Shown: positions 23,514 to 35,349, counted from the first letter of the stretch. The stretch is DNA of 64,000 nucleotides from Trissonchulus latispiculum (GCA_030248195.1 JASAND010027724.1:62001-126000); one strand, 5' to 3'. The notes: generated from the letters alone by a model not told the origin. Made by a program: numbers and translations.

Positions 23514-26047
23514 CGATTCTGGGGGGGGGGCGACCCAAGTCTGGGGGGGGAACGGATTTCTGGGGGGGCCCCCCACCCCCCCCCTGTAGGAAAAAGCCAG
23601 GCATATGTGGTATTAAGTGTTGGATTATATGCATTAATTAAATTAATTAAATTAAGTTGGGTTGTAAGTTGTATTAATTATGTAATTATTAAGTATTACG
23701 AATACAACTGTTGCAGATGCAGAGCTATGCTCACAAATTGGTAAACTGTTACTGAAGAACTGCCACCAGCATCCGTCCGGGCAGTTTCCGCGAATATGGG
23801 TTGTTCAGCGAAGCTGGTCCATATTAGTGCGCTTTAACCTAGTCCTCCTGGTATTTACAACCTGCCCCGCCCATATTAACGTTTTAAAACCTAGTCCTCT
23901 GTCCGCTTAAAACCCAGTGTCACCCATATTGCATTTTTCATGCTCCATCGGAGCATTTTTATTCTTGTATATTAGAAGAAGAGTAAGCCACTAGAGGGCT
24001 CCTCTTCTTGGCATTGCGTAACGGTGCTCCGACCACAATAAGCGAATGTTCCCCCGTTTGGTGGGGGGGGGGTCGACAGGCATACCCCCTCCCCGTTTGG
24101 TGGGGGGGGTACCAACAAGTGGTCCCCGGTTGGGGGGGGGGTAGCCAAAGAGGTCCCCGTTTGGTGGGGGGTAGGCAGAAAAGGGTCCCCCGTTTGGGGG
24201 GGGGTCGTCAAGACAGGCAAAGATTGGCTGAATCTGATTGGCTGGTAGCGACCCCCCCCAAACGGGCATCCATTTTTCATACCCCCCCCACCAATCGGGG
24301 ACCTCTTTTGCATACCCCCCCCACCAAACGGGGACCTCTTTTGCATACCCCCCCCCACCAAACGGGGACCTCTTTTGGCTACCCCCCCACCAAACGGGGA
24401 CCCATTTTCGAATACAACAAAAACTATCGTAATCCTCTGCTATACCCCCCACCAAACGGGGAGGGGGTCTCTGCAATCTGATTGGCTGTTGGCTACACCC
24501 CCCCACCAAATAGGGACCTCTTTTCTGCTACCCCCCCCCACCAAACGGGGGAACATTCGCGTATTGTGGTCGGAGCACCGTTACGCAATGCCAAGAAGAG
24601 AAGCCCTCTAGTGGCTTACTCTTCTTCTAATATATAATGTAATTATGCACTCTTGCTTTTACTGTAAACTACTATTGCTGTTGTAGCTTCCATTATTTTG
24701 CTTACTGCTTTCTTGATTGGTTGTGTTGTTAAATGTTTCAGTCAAATTTGTGGTTGGCACACCGCCAAAGATTGCCAACGCCGGCATCAGTCCGATGTTT
24801 GGCGGCAGCCCGAGCACTGCGGGGGTCGGGGGAGTTCGATCACGTGTTCCAGCCCCAACCCCAGGGCCCGGGCCCACAACTGCTGCTCGCCCGACCCCCA
24901 GTTCTTCCTCCAGACTGCCCACTTCACCCCAGAAGGGGGCTGGGCCCTCACCCTCTGGCTATCGACCTCTGCCCCCGAATTTGGCCGGAATGTTGGTGTC
25001 AGCCAGTGAGTCGGAGCCAGAGGCAATGACAGGCGATGAAAACCAGGGTGACCTTTCGCCCACGTTGGACTTTTCCAAACCGCTGAAGTTGCCCTTTGCG
25101 GCTATGGCCAGTCATACTAGTCAGGATATTGGTGCGTTTGTGTTGGTGGGGCTCTTGAGATTTTTTGATTTATTGTTTTGTTAAATTATATTTTGATTAT
25201 TATGGTTGTCTGTTACTAAACATATCATTTAATTGTATTTATAACTTTTATAATTTAATTTTAAATATTGTGCATTTTTAAGACTGTAAGAACGGGAATC
25301 TCCCTATGTTCTGTAACAACAGAACTTTGGTTGTTGTAGTAGGGAAGAAAGCTCAAATTATCATCAGGCAGTCCTTTGACGGGCATTAGTTTTGTATTTT
25401 ACATAAAGAAAACATCGTTCTTCTGGCTCAATTTAGTTTAGAATTATTTTAGGTAGTAATTTCTATCTTTGTTTTTATAAAATAATTTTGTATGGCGAAC
25501 TGCGGAAAACTTCTGTACTGACTACGGATTGAAAATGTCTGCTTTGTTTTACACTGTTTTTTCCTTATCACTTTGATGGTCTTTTTGTCCAGTTTTCTTT
25601 CCAGATATGTCACAGAGTCAAGAGATGCAAAGCGTGCATGAGGATGCAGATTTTGAAGGAGGAGGGGCCGGGGGCGCTAGTGAGTCTGCCGAAATCCACT
25701 CCCAGGGGGTACCGCCCCGACCCCCAGGCCGTCTGGGCAGTGGCCCCCACATACAAGAGATCAGCTCATCTCAGCAGGAGAGCGCTTCTAGTGTTAACAT
25801 TGAGTGTGTTCAGGAGGATATAACCGGGGGCGAGGATAACCTTGGCTCCAGTACCCGACGGGAATATTTCTATCATGGCTCCAGGGTGTCTGGGCTCGGG
25901 GGCTCTGCCCCCTTTGCTCCGCTGGGAGCCCTGGGGACGCAGACCTCAACCACCACCACCGCTAATGCTACCAACGCAAACTGCTATGGGACGGAATCCC
26001 CTTGCTATGAGCCGCCGCCGGATTTGAAACCGGAAACGTTGCATGAC
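18929..26047 (+). CDS. ULK: ULK gene: central regulatory linker exons
   Basis: Six exons encode the disordered Ser/Thr/Pro-rich linker between kinase and C-terminal domain: 18929-19023, 19324-19559, 20015-20270, 20863-21055, 24742-25131 and 25605-26047. Exon 19324-19559 contains GDFVMV (19462-19479), matching the LC3-interacting motif of vertebrate ULK1 (DFVMV), which would tether the kinase to ATG8/LC3 proteins on the phagophore. Exon 20015-20270 contains PVPVPSQRQTYAVYLERE, like the ULK1 segment with PVPTQVQNYQRIER. Exon 20863-21055 has a threonine/alanine run encoded by ACT/GCT triplets. Exon 24742-25131 begins KFVVGTPPK and exon 25605-26047 ends EPPPDLKPETLHD, like the family's EAPDLPEETL. 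Linker exons are markedly more GC-rich than their introns. Confidence 0.9.
20614..20750. repeat. long near-perfect hairpin in ULK intron
   Basis: Left arm 20614-20679 and right arm 20689-20750 pair over about 60 bp around a 9-base loop; the outer arm begins TCATAGAGAAATAATGAAAA. A C/T mismatch (GGCCGCAGCC against GGCTTCAGCC) and a small length difference are the main breaks. It lies wholly in the 20271-20862 intron, so the ULK transcript would carry it. It could be a tiny foldback element or a source of small RNA. Confidence 0.85.
21292..22830 (+). mobile_element. hairpin-headed non-autonomous element 4
   Basis: Hairpin 21297-21324 (TATAGGGGGGCGC / GCGCTCCCCCTATA) followed by ATAATATGGG. The body includes CAAATTTGGTATCGTTGG at about 21408 and GGCCGGCC-rich palindromes (21657-21700, 21855-21885). 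A tandem array of about 153 bp follows at 22331-22830. The layout matches elements 1-3 with different sequence. Confidence 0.6.
22331..22830 (+). repeat. 153 bp tandem repeat array D
   Basis: GCGCTGCAGTAGAGTGCTGC begins at 22331, 22484, 22637 and 22783 (periods 153, 153, 146). Each unit contains CACAAAAGTTGCAATCGTCT and ATTCTGCAGACTCGTGCAG. Unit sequence is unlike arrays A-C. Confidence 0.95.
23052..23968. mobile_element. foldback element C
   Basis: Arms of about 180 bp (23052-23235 and 23785-23968) flank a loop with long G tracts. The ends are ACAAGAATAAAAATGCTCC and complement. Internal ACTAG at 23125 and 23177 replaces ACAAG; AATATGGG/A words at 23090, 23143 and 23195 keep the 18 bp start-to-start distance seen in elements A and B. 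Confidence 0.85.
23405..23585. repeat. G-homopolymer tract in foldback loop
   Basis: Runs of 8 to about 27 consecutive G, broken by short GCG, AAC and TTCTG pieces, then a C run. This could form G-quadruplexes; exact run lengths are unreliable in any assembly. Confidence 0.8.
23974..24628. mobile_element. inverted-repeat element with CCCCGTTTGGTGGGG repeats
   Basis: Terminal repeats AGAAGAAGAGTAAGCC (23974) and complement (ending 24628); with two more bases each side the element is TTAGAAG...CTTCTAA between TA dinucleotides, as in Tc1/mariner-type MITEs. About 100 bp arms lead to an inside made of CCCCGTTTGGTGGGGG units in the left half and their complement in the right half. It starts 5 bp after foldback C ends. 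Open frames here on both strands are by-products of the repeats. Confidence 0.75.
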
Positions 26048-26333
26048 GTAAGTTGGTTGCATAACTGAACTTTTTTGACAGAATTTTATATTTTTGCTGT
26101 ATTACGACGCTCCAGTTCTGGGTGGCTACTCTTTGGTTTAAGCCTAGATGTTATCAGTGTTGTTTGGTGGTTTTCTCGGAATAGTTTTTGGATTTTTAAT
26201 TTGAATTTTGATTCTGTAAAAATTTCTAAGAAAACTGTGTTCTAAATGAAATCACCATGTAGGGTTTGTTGTACATATCTGTACATAATATTATACTCTG
26301 TGTAGAATGCAGTTTTTGTTTTCTTGTCTTCAG

Positions 26334-29300
26334 AAAGAGCATAATCAAACTCTGGCCCGTTTGCAGTACGTCTGCCAGCTGGTGGAATGCTTGATGGCTT
26401 TGGCTCAGAGCAAAGCTAGTCCCATCGGTGCTATGCTACAGTCCAGAAAAGTATGATACTTATTTACAAACAAATAGGAATTAAAACTTTAAAACTAATT
26501 TTGTAAATTTAATTTTTTGACATCTGTGAAAGTTTTAGCTTGGATGTGCAGAACTGATGCAGTGTTGAGTGTAGTGACAGCTATTTCTTGTCTACTTTAC
26601 TATCGGGCTAACGTTTAGCTTAACTTCTTCAAAAATCAAAAATCAAGGTAGTATTTGCCTTGGTTAGCCTTGGGATTTTTTGTAGTTTATGAGAACTGAA
26701 ATATTAGAGTGAAGCATGACATTGGTTTGGTGATGATGATGCTAAACCAGAAATTGTTGTTTGTTGCATTGTTGGTTTAATTTTTGTCTTAACCCTTGTC
26801 CTTTTGACCCTTTTCTTTACATTTCCGTGCACCACAAAAACTGTAGTCTTGCTTTTGAAAAAAGTGATAGTTCAAACCAAGCTAGGAGGAGCTCAGAATT
26901 CTTCTTTTTTTCATCTTTCTGTTGTTTTTTCTTGTTTTAGGCTAGCAGCGCCGACCGGGCAACACAGTTTTCTGACGCGCACCGACGCGCAGAGCAGTTG
27001 GTTGTCTACGTCCGGGCTCTGCATATTCTCTCCTCTGCGCTGCAACTAGCACAGCAAAAGGTTGCCGAGGGCATACTCCATACTTCCGAGGCTGTTAAGC
27101 AAGGTAGGTAAATTAACGAAAATTAAATTCGTCATAGTATGAAGGATGGTATGAGAAGTTTTAGAATATAATGGATGAAAAATGAAAGAACTGACATATA
27201 CTATGAAGGTTGCATGATTCTAGCCCAGAATTCTTCTTTCCTTTGATCTACCTTTTTGGAGCTTGGAATTGTTGTTAGGGAATGGGGACGGGAATCATAG
27301 TCAGTCAGTTCTGCCATAAACAAAAATTTGATTTTTCGACACAGCTGTGCTCCGAGGGGTGGGGCATTGTTCTATCCGGGGGAGGGGCTCCCCCTCTTTT
27401 GTTTTGGGAAATGCTAGGTTATGATTAAATAACTTGGTTTTGAGTTTGTGATTATTTAAACAGAAAATCGGTGTGCTTTCAGGTTTCTTTTCAGATTCAG
27501 TGTCCATGTGGGTGTAGCTGACCCGATTTTTCTACGTCTGTTATATTAGATGAAAGCTTAGAATTTGAATTTTTTAGATAAACACTTAAAATTCATGATA
27601 TATCTTCCCTTGTTTTGAATTATTATATAATCATGATTCAAAATATGTTTGACTTATAGTCATCCCTTACACCGTTTTTCCATCTCTTGTACATATTGAT
27701 GCGAATAATATTTGCCTGTTTTCGAGTTCTTATTTTCCATTGAATTGAGAAGTTTTGATTTTGTAAAATTTGGTTTAGTTTAGCCTATTTTACGTGTTTT
27801 TGACGAGTTTTTGTTTTTCAGTTCTCAACGCCCTAAACGAGCAGTACCATCGCTGTCTGGCCAGTTCGCAGGAGCTGAGCAGTCTGGGTATAGCCGCCGG
27901 CTTCGGCCTGGATCCCAAATATTCCCTCATTACCGCTGAACGTCTGATGTACAGTCATGCCTTGGAATTGGTAAATAGATTCGGATTTTTCGGAATTTTC
28001 GAATCAACTAGGTCAAAAACCGGCATAATAGAAGTATTTCGGCGATTCTTCCGTATACGCACACATAATGTCTAAAATTCGCAAAACTTAACTGATTGGG
28101 CTCAAATTTGGTATGGGTGCCGATCTGTAACAAAATTTAAAAGTTTTGAAAATTAAATTTTTATTTTTTAAGGGGAAACTAAGGGGAACCAAAAATTTTT
28201 GTCTCCGATTTCGCTGAATCTTTTCGTTAGCTAGAAAAGCTTAAATGCTAAGCTTACATCTTTAGCTTATACTGAGCTATCGAAAAGCTGGATCGAAAAA
28301 TGATTTTCTGATTTGGGTTCAGTCACTCTGAAAACCCTAGTACGCAACTTTTCGGCGAAATCTAAGACAAAAATGTTTTGGTTCCCTTGGTCCCACCCCT
28401 TAAAAACTTAAAAATTAATTTTTTTTGAAAATTTGAATTGTCAGAGACCGACCAGAAATGCGTTAAAATGGACCCATACCAAATTTGAGCTCAATCGGTT
28501 AAGCTGTGCAGCTGTGCGTATACAGACAAATCACCATATGGTTTTTGGAAGTCTGTACAGTTTGTGAAAATTTCTAAAAATTCAGCTTTTGACTGGTCTG
28601 AGATATTTATGTTTATCCCTTTAGAATAGAATAAAGTTTTTCTTTCTATTGAACTTTGTTTTGTTTCTGAGAAAGTATTACAGCAAGTATTTCTGTAAAT
28701 ATCTATATTTTATCAAACGTGTGCTTGGGGGGAGTTCTTCACCCCCCCCCCAGAACTTCCCCTCCTGCACATGTCTGTATTTTATTAGTCATTCTTAATT
28801 TTAATTTATTGTCTTCTCTTAATGTCGTTATTTTTATTTTATTTTTAGTGTCAACAGGCTGCTCTAGACGAACTGTTTGGTAATCCGCATTTAGTAAGTT
28901 GCCACCTTGTGCTTTTGAATTTATAGATATTACTTTCGCAAAATCGCGAAATCTACTATATATGTATTTCAGCTTCTTATTATGTCCATTGGTTATAAAT
29001 TTTTAAACTATTTTTAGATCTGTAGAAAGTTTGCTAAAATTTGTACTTAGATTTTAGTTCGGCGAAACAGGGACAGCGTGTTTTCTTGTGTTTGTTTAAA
29101 CTTACGATTAAATATATATATTTATATTTATATAATATTGTATTTATATACTTATATATGTTTCTATATTATATATATTGTTTTTGCTTGCGTTTTTCTA
29201 GTGCTGTCAGCGTTATCAGATGGCCTATATTTTGCTGCACTGTCTTCAGCAGCAAGTTACCAATGAAGATGATAAAGCATTGCTTCTCAAGTGTAAGCCA

Positions 29301-29641
29301 GAAGAACCAAAAATAAATATAAACAAAAATATTTAATTATTTCTGTAAGCAATTTATTATAATTATATATTGGCTACCGCATAAAATAATTCTATTACAG
29401 TTCCAATTCGATTTACAAGTTCGTTCTTAAATTTTTAGGTTTCGTTGTGTAATTATTACAAATTCTAAGGCGTTGTGAACTATTTTCTGGTTTTACAGAG
29501 ATTTTTACAGGGTTTATTTTAGGACCATATTGGTCTTTTTCGTAACTTATTTTCTGTTTTGTTTCAGACAAGGACGCTGTTAATCGTAGATTGCGTATCC
29601 TGGAACGACAAGGTTATATATCGGCTGTACCCAATACATAG
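26334..29641 (+). CDS. ULK: ULK gene: C-terminal ATG13-binding domain exons
   Basis: Six exons encode the conserved C-terminal region (early autophagy targeting/MIT-type helical repeats) that binds ATG13 and targets the kinase to autophagy initiation sites: 26334-26450, 26941-27103, 27822-27970, 28849-28893, 29202-29292 and 29568-29641. Matches to the family include KEHNQTLARLQYVCQLVE, RRAEQLVVYVRALHILSSAL, YSLITAERLMYSHALEL, QAALDELFGN and CCQRYQMAYILLHCL, ending YKDAVNRRLRILERQG before a TAG stop at 29639-29641. The exons in the window total about 968 codons, against roughly 1,050 residues in human ULK1, which fits the missing N-terminus. No frame break was seen, so the gene looks functional. 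Confidence 0.93.
28041..28535. mobile_element. inverted-repeat element related to 11403-12033
   Basis: Imperfect arms: GGCGATTCTTCCGTATACG at the left pairs with the complement of CGTATACAGACAAATCACC at the right. Inside are CAAATTTGGTATGGG, GGGGAACC and GTCTCCGATTTCGCTGAA blocks shared with 11403-12033, meeting at a CGAAAAGCTGGATCG centre. It lies in the intron 27971-28848. Confidence 0.65.
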
Positions 29642-29815
29642 CCCCCCCCCAATTGACATTGAGGTTTTGAATGTCGTGTGTAGCATCATAACTTTATTGC
29701 TGTTCTATTATAATTGCATGGAACTGTACGTATTGTTTTATTTGTTTTGTGATGTAATAACTGATGTATGATGTTGTTGGGAGTCCATAAACTTGAGCAG
29801 TGAACCTTAAATATC

Positions 29816-29821
29816 AATAAA
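29816..29821 (+). promoter_or_regulatory. ULK polyadenylation signal
   Basis: AATAAA occurs 175 bp after the ULK stop codon in an A/T-rich stretch (CAATAAAATATAATAAAA). It is the first canonical signal after the stop in the correct orientation. Confidence 0.7.
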
Positions 29822-29829
29822 ATATAATA

Positions 29830-30823
29830 AAAACACTATTTTCAAGGCTTAAAAATTTTTGCACATTTTTTACACAAGAAGCCAATATTACCTTCATCCA
29901 GACGTTAACAGAAAGGAATTGTTTGCTTAGAACTCAATAGCGCTATTAGTTCTTTTTCTGAAAATTGCTTTTTTCCGATTTTTTGTCGGACAAATTACTT
30001 TGTCCTTTTTTCCGATGCAACATTGTTTTTAGTTTCCTTTTTTATGAAGAAGGTCGTGCAGCAGCACTGCAGTAGTCAGTCACTATTCTATTGACTTTTT
30101 CAGAAAATGCGTAAAAAAATTAGCCTCCTGACCCTTGGCCGAATTCCTGTTTTTTGTCGTATGTTTAGATGACATAATTTTCATTTCTTTTGAAAACTTT
30201 GGCCATAATGTCAGTGATCAGTGGTTTTTGGTCTGTTTTTGTTTATTTTCTTTTCTAACATGCTTGTCATGCTTTCATTGCTTTTTATTGTTGTAGTTGT
30301 TGTTGTTATTGTTGTTGTTGTTGTTGTTTCCTTGAGTTCTGGCAGTGTTTCTCAACATACAGTGCACACTGCAGACATCAGCATTTAGGTGTTTCTATGA
30401 CAAATCTTGTAGTCGCTTCATAAGTTTGTCATCAAAAATTCTGTTGGATGGTCAATGAAAGTTTCAAACTTAAACGCATGTGGCCGTTTAGGTTTTCTGT
30501 GTTCTATTGTTGCCATTGTTTATTGGTTTTAAGCAGTTAGTACAAAGCCTTTTGGGCCAATAATGTTTTGCAGATTTTTACCTGGGAAGGGGGAAACGGT
30601 TTTGCAAACACTTACTAATCTCTGCGATAAAGTTGTTCTTAACGGAAAGTTATAATCTAAGGTTATTCTCAAGTTCGATTCTGGAGAATTAGATAAAACT
30701 CATATATGACCCAACACTATTAAATATTGTTTGAAACCTTTTGAAGTATAGATTTGTGTGGATTTAAGATGTATTTTCGAATTTTTAACAATTTTGACTT
30801 GGTAAAGTCTGCCATTTCTTTCA
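29830..30823. other. intergenic, no gene seen
   Basis: AT-rich unique-looking sequence with a (GTT)n microsatellite at about 30292-30330. No coding block, RNA gene or recognised element. Confidence 0.5.
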
Positions 30824-31193
30824 GCCGGTTGCACCAAATATGATTAACTTCTAACTAAAATGTTATTAGCTAGCCTTAATCGTATTTTAGTCAGATTCTC
30901 CGTTGCACCAAGCTAGTTAGATTTTAAAATCTGATTAACTCTAAACCAGTCAGTATTTTTCCCAGATGCGCTCTAACAAATCAAGTACAAGCTTATGTTA
31001 CATGATGACTTTAGTTATATTTTAGTTAGATTTTAATCAGATGTTAGTTAGAAGTTAGTCAAATGTTAATCTTACCCCTGACTAGAATTAAAATCTAACT
31101 AACTTTTCATTTGGTGCAACAGAAAATGGCCTTAATTAGAATTTAATTACAGATTAGTCTAATTAGATGTTAGCCAGATTTGGTGCAACCGGC
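30824..31193. mobile_element. inverted-repeat element, GCCGGTTGCACCAAAT ends
   Basis: Ends GCCGGTTGCACCAAAT (30824-30839) and ATTTGGTGCAACCGGC (31178-31193). The middle is built of variants of TTAGTTAGAT / TCTAACTAA on both strands, with an internal GTTGCACCA near 30903. No coding capacity and no clear target duplication. Confidence 0.75.
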
Positions 31194-32230
31194 CCAAATT
31201 TTTTACTAAGTGTTTTTGTGTGATGTGTAACAATATTATGCTTAATATCTTGTGGTCACCCCCTGGAGAGCCAGACGAAAAAGTCGAAAAGTCACTAGAA
31301 TGAGATGCCAAACATATGTTACAGTTATCACTTTACCAGTCATTTGGACAGAAGTGTAGAATCACTCCTTCCTGGCTTAATTTTGTATTTAGTAAATGCC
31401 AAATTGTTTGAAGTCCTTCAATTTTGCGTAAAAACTTAACGTAACTGCTCCTTTATTTTAAAATTTTATTATCATTTTGGGTAATGGTATGTTCCAGTTT
31501 ACCTGTTATTTATTTAGCATAGAGATTGGGTATTGTTTTGTCTAAGAATCCTCATTGCTGTGTATTGGTATCGCTGTTTTGCTTTTTTGCTTTGTTTTAT
31601 TTCTGTGATGCAGATTCTGTTATTTTTGTGATAAAGTTGCTGATGTTGTTACTAGTCCTTTTAATTTGATTGATTTGTTTGGAAGACAGTTTGTCGCAGA
31701 AATTGTAAGAATACTTAAACCAAACGGCAGAATTCGGTTTTGAGCTGGTACCTAATTTATTTTACGGCACTCTATATAATAGTTTTTTGGGCAAACCTGT
31801 TTGTTTTGTAAATAATTTTGTCCTGTTGTGCATAGTTTTGACATTTTGTAGTTGGTATTTACGTGTTGTATCTGTATCTGTAAATTTTTGATTGATATTA
31901 AATGACGTGCGTGTTTTTACAGATAGGCAGGTATACTTTGCACGGTAGCTGAAAAATTTGCAGGATTCTAAAGATTAACATTCCCAAAGCCGGTTAAAGG
32001 TAGTAACAAAACCTTCCATTGCGACAGAAAACTATGCTTTTTGGAAGTTTTTAGTTGGAATAATGGTGCTCTTAAAGAGCAGCTAAAGGAATCCACCTCT
32101 AAAAATTAAAAATTGAATTAACTGCTTGAACTACGTTTAGTCGGATTAAGAAGCATCTTTCTCCTGAGTGTTGATAGCCAGTATCCTCAACTCGAACTCG
32201 GAACGGTCCTCCTCAGAAGCTGGAAGTCTT
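31194..32230. other. intergenic, no gene seen
   Basis: AT-rich sequence without recognisable coding, repeats or RNA genes. Confidence 0.45.
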
Positions 32231-33320
32231 AGGGTCTATTTCTTTAAAGATTAAAATGGTTGGATTAAACGGATTAAAAATCAGCCTGATTAAAATTTTA
32301 ATTTCTATTTCTTTAATGCAGGATTTATTAAAATTAACTCGTTTAATCCGACCATTTCTAATCCGCGGATTAAACGAGTTGATTTTAATCCATTTAATCC
32401 GCCAATAAAGAAATAGCGATTAAAAATTTTAATCCGCCAACATTTACACTGGCTTGCACCAACCATTTTTAACTCGGTGTTACGTTAACTCGGTGTTAAC
32501 AAGAGATAACCCGCAGTTAGACCGTTGCACCAAACGTAACTCGGTGTTAACCTTAAGGTTAACTCGGTGTTAAACACCAAAAAGTTAACCCTCAGCGGGA
32601 GTAGGGTTAACCCTTATATCGCCACTATTTCTAAGGATATTACTATTATTTTTATTCCTGAATTAAGTTCTAAGATTAAAATATTGGTACTGAATGACAA
32701 TTGAATAAATGAGTGACCTTAGGACAGTTCGGAAAAAGCTTCCACAAATTTATCAATTCCTCAAAAATTGCTTTGACCCCTTCGACAGCTATGATGACTC
32801 TTGAAACGAAGGTTCCTTTCATAAAGGACATTGAGGTAAGGTTTACATGGCATTAATTTCACAGTGCCCTTCCAGATCATTGTATTTCATTGTATCAAGA
32901 ATTGTATCAAGTCCAGTACAAGAAGTATTGTGTTAACCTTATTCTCCAGCCGATAACACCGAGTTAAATTGATGGCTATAACCGCTTCCCGATTGGATAG
33001 AAACTGTTTCTGGCTCCCTACGGATTGGCTAACCCTCTATTAAAAGTTAACTCGGTGTTAACCTTCAGGTTTCGTAACCCTGAGCTGAAAAGCGTTGGTG
33101 CAGAGGGTTAGGGTTAACCTTTACCATCAGGTTAACTCGGTGTTCTGTAACCTGCTGCGCTCAGGGTTAACTCGGTGTTAACCTTAACTTTAATCTTATT
33201 TGGTGCAAACGAGCGTTAATCCGTTTAATCCGCGTACCTGCACGAGGGTTAAAAGTTAGTTGAGAATGCAGGCGGAGGATTAAACGGGTTAAAATTCCTA
33301 ATCTTTAAACAAACAGTGGT
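32231..33320. mobile_element. TTTAATCCG-repeat element with a second element nested inside
   Basis: The outer element starts AGGGTCTATTTCTTTAAAG and ends near TAATCTTTAAACAAACAG (about 33317); inside both ends are iterated TTTAATCCG / CGGATTAAA words. Nested at about 32450-33213 is a second repeat family bounded by TTGCACCA and TGGTGCAA and made of GTTAACTCGGTGTTAACC variants. The outer family recurs at 59869-60205. Confidence 0.7.
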
Positions 33321-33567
33321 CCACCCCTAGCCTCAGATCAATTTCCCTGGCTATTAAGTCACCCAAAATTAATTTCGAAACTTGTTCTCAAAAAATCTTC
33401 CTATTACATAAACAGTGAAAGAAAGCTGCACACCCCTGTCCCCCGTGTTGACCTGTGGAAGCTAGCTACTAAGCCATAAAGTGTCCAACTCAGGTCCAAA
33501 AATACTCCCAGCACTGCTAAGTGGAAAATAGAATAAGAGCTCTCAAATGCAGGTCAAATTTTTGCTT
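33321..33567. other. unique intergenic segment
   Basis: No recognised gene or repeat between the nested elements and the hAT-like element. Confidence 0.4.
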
Positions 33568-33575
33568 ACCACAAG

Positions 33576-34083
33576 TAGAGTTGTGCCGTTAAGAAATTTC
33601 CCGGGCCGGGCCCGGGCCCGGGCCTGCTGAACCGACCGGGCCGGGCCTCGGCCCGGGCCCGGAGGCCCGATTCAAGGCCCGGTAGGCCCGGTGGGCCCGG
33701 CGGCCCGGTGTAGGCCCGGCCGGCCCGGTGAAGGCCCGGCATACAAAAAACAGTGTCAAACAATAGCTAGTGCTATTTATTACAACTTGGACAAATCCTG
33801 GAAGCTTAAATTTGACTTTCTTATGCAGAGAATTTGAAAAAATTATGAAATTTGCACAACAAAAATTTGACCGGGCCTCATCGGGCCCGACCGGGCCTGG
33901 CCGGGCCTCCAAGGCCCGGCAGGCCCGGTAGGCCCGGCGCGGGCCGGGCCTCCGCGGCTGACCGGGCCCGGGCCCGGGCCGGGCCTACCGATCCGACAAC
34001 CGGGCCCGGGCCGGCCCGGTGCAGGCCCCGCCCGGGCCCGGCCCGGAGCCCGAGGCCCGATTCAACGCCCGGGCACAACTCTA
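33576..34083. mobile_element. hAT-like element with GGCCCGGG subterminal arrays and exact 8 bp duplication
   Basis: Termini TAGAGTTGTGCC (33576) and GGGCACAACTCTA (ending 34083). ACCACAAG stands immediately left (33568-33575) and right (34084-34091), a perfect 8 bp target duplication in complex sequence, diagnostic of hAT-like transposition. GGCCCGGGCC/GCCCGG words fill about 33600-33740 and 33870-34070; the centre is AT-rich. No transposase; glycine/proline-like open frames here are by-products of the repeat. Confidence 0.9.
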
Positions 34084-34526
34084 ACCACAAGCTACACCTG
34101 TCTTCCAAAACCAGCCATGTTCCCTAGACATCCCATCCCAACTAGGAAAAAGAAAACTAAGACCACCATCTATTGACCCTTATAATGCGCCCTACACTAG
34201 GGACATTCTGTTGGTTACCCAATGAAATTACGATCCTTAGACGATATATAAGTCTCGGATTTGGCCTACAACAGTCTATAATCTTATCAGCAAATATGAT
34301 CTTTCTATGCGTGAATTTCTAGCAGGCTCTAAAAATCTTCCGACGAGAGATGCAAGCGGAATTGCACCAACAAACTTTGATGTGGTTTTGATTACTTTTG
34401 AGTACAACTCTGTTTTCGGCCAGTGAATAGTAGATGTCAAATTAGCCTATTGCTACTAGTTGTTTATTGTTAGTGTGGGATTGTGAGCAGTCGGCCTTTT
34501 ATATTTTTATATTAAAATAATACAAG

Positions 34527-35349
34527 TGTCACGAGGCCTTGAGGTCCTTCAAAAGTTCTGTTGTGGAAGCGTGGAAATCTGGTCCGTGTAGGCCTTATGA
34601 CGGTTAGGGTTGTGGATCGTTGCTCGTCTTAGGCATCAGTGAACACTAGGCTTTTACTAAGAAGCAGAGGGTAGGTTATAACAAAGACAAGTTCAGAGTT
34701 CAGACCACAGGTAGAGACAAAGGCAAGGCAACGAGCAACCAGCAACAGCAGACAGCGCACCACAGCGCAAAATGACTCAAAACATAGACTTTTATACTTC
34801 GGGTAGCTCCGCCTCTCACGTGTTACCGTAAACCTCTTTTCTAATGACGCCTTGTCGAAAAGTAGAAGGCTCTTTACATCAAAAAGCATAAAAAATGTAG
34901 CGGTCTCTTTCAAGTCTTTCTCTGACGAAGCTTTGACTCATACTTTCTGACATATTTCGTAATACTAAAGGAAACGTAAAAACCCGAAAATTGGAGCAAA
35001 ATATTCATCAACTGTCAGGCATAAGCTACAATTCCAAGAACTAGCAAAGTCACGACTATTTCCAAAATTCACCAACCAATAACAAAACGTCAGCATATCC
35101 CGTGTTTTTACGTAAGAGACTACTACCGTCAAAAGCTACCATATGAACCGTTTAAAGAAAGTTAAGTCCTACTATTGCAAGTTTGGACTTAGAATAATTT
35201 AAAGAAGTAAAGGGTTTAGGTTGGTATACTCTTAGATAGGGTTTAATCAAACTATTAATTTCAATAATTTTGATACGTAGCAATTAATTTTAACTATTAA
35301 CCGATAAATATTTAGCTGTGTCTTAGTTATGATTTATACACCTGTGACA
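34527..35349 (-). repeat. 3' LTR of the LARD-like element
   Basis: Plus-strand ends are TGTCAC...GTGACA, a TG...CA terminus with a 6 bp inverted repeat. A TATAAAAG box lies on the minus strand at 34789-34796. A minus-strand open frame of 94 codons inside (34629-34913) is repeated identically in the other LTR and is not considered a gene. Confidence 0.92.

Noticed and set aside
23405..23585. G tract as an assembly artefact
   Set aside because: It lies inside a well-formed foldback element and is broken by other bases, so it is probably real, although run lengths are uncertain.
24008..24611. Open frames of 64-172 codons rich in proline, glycine and threonine
   Set aside because: Produced by CCCCGTTTGGTGGGG units of an inverted-repeat element on both strands.
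33566..34127. Collagen-like Gly/Pro/Arg-rich open frames on both strands
   Set aside because: They are translations of GGCCCGGG subterminal repeats in the hAT-like element.
34629..34913. 94-codon minus-strand ORF, identical at 42107-42391
   Set aside because: It lies in the two LTRs; identity reflects LTR duplication, and the frame spans the promoter region.
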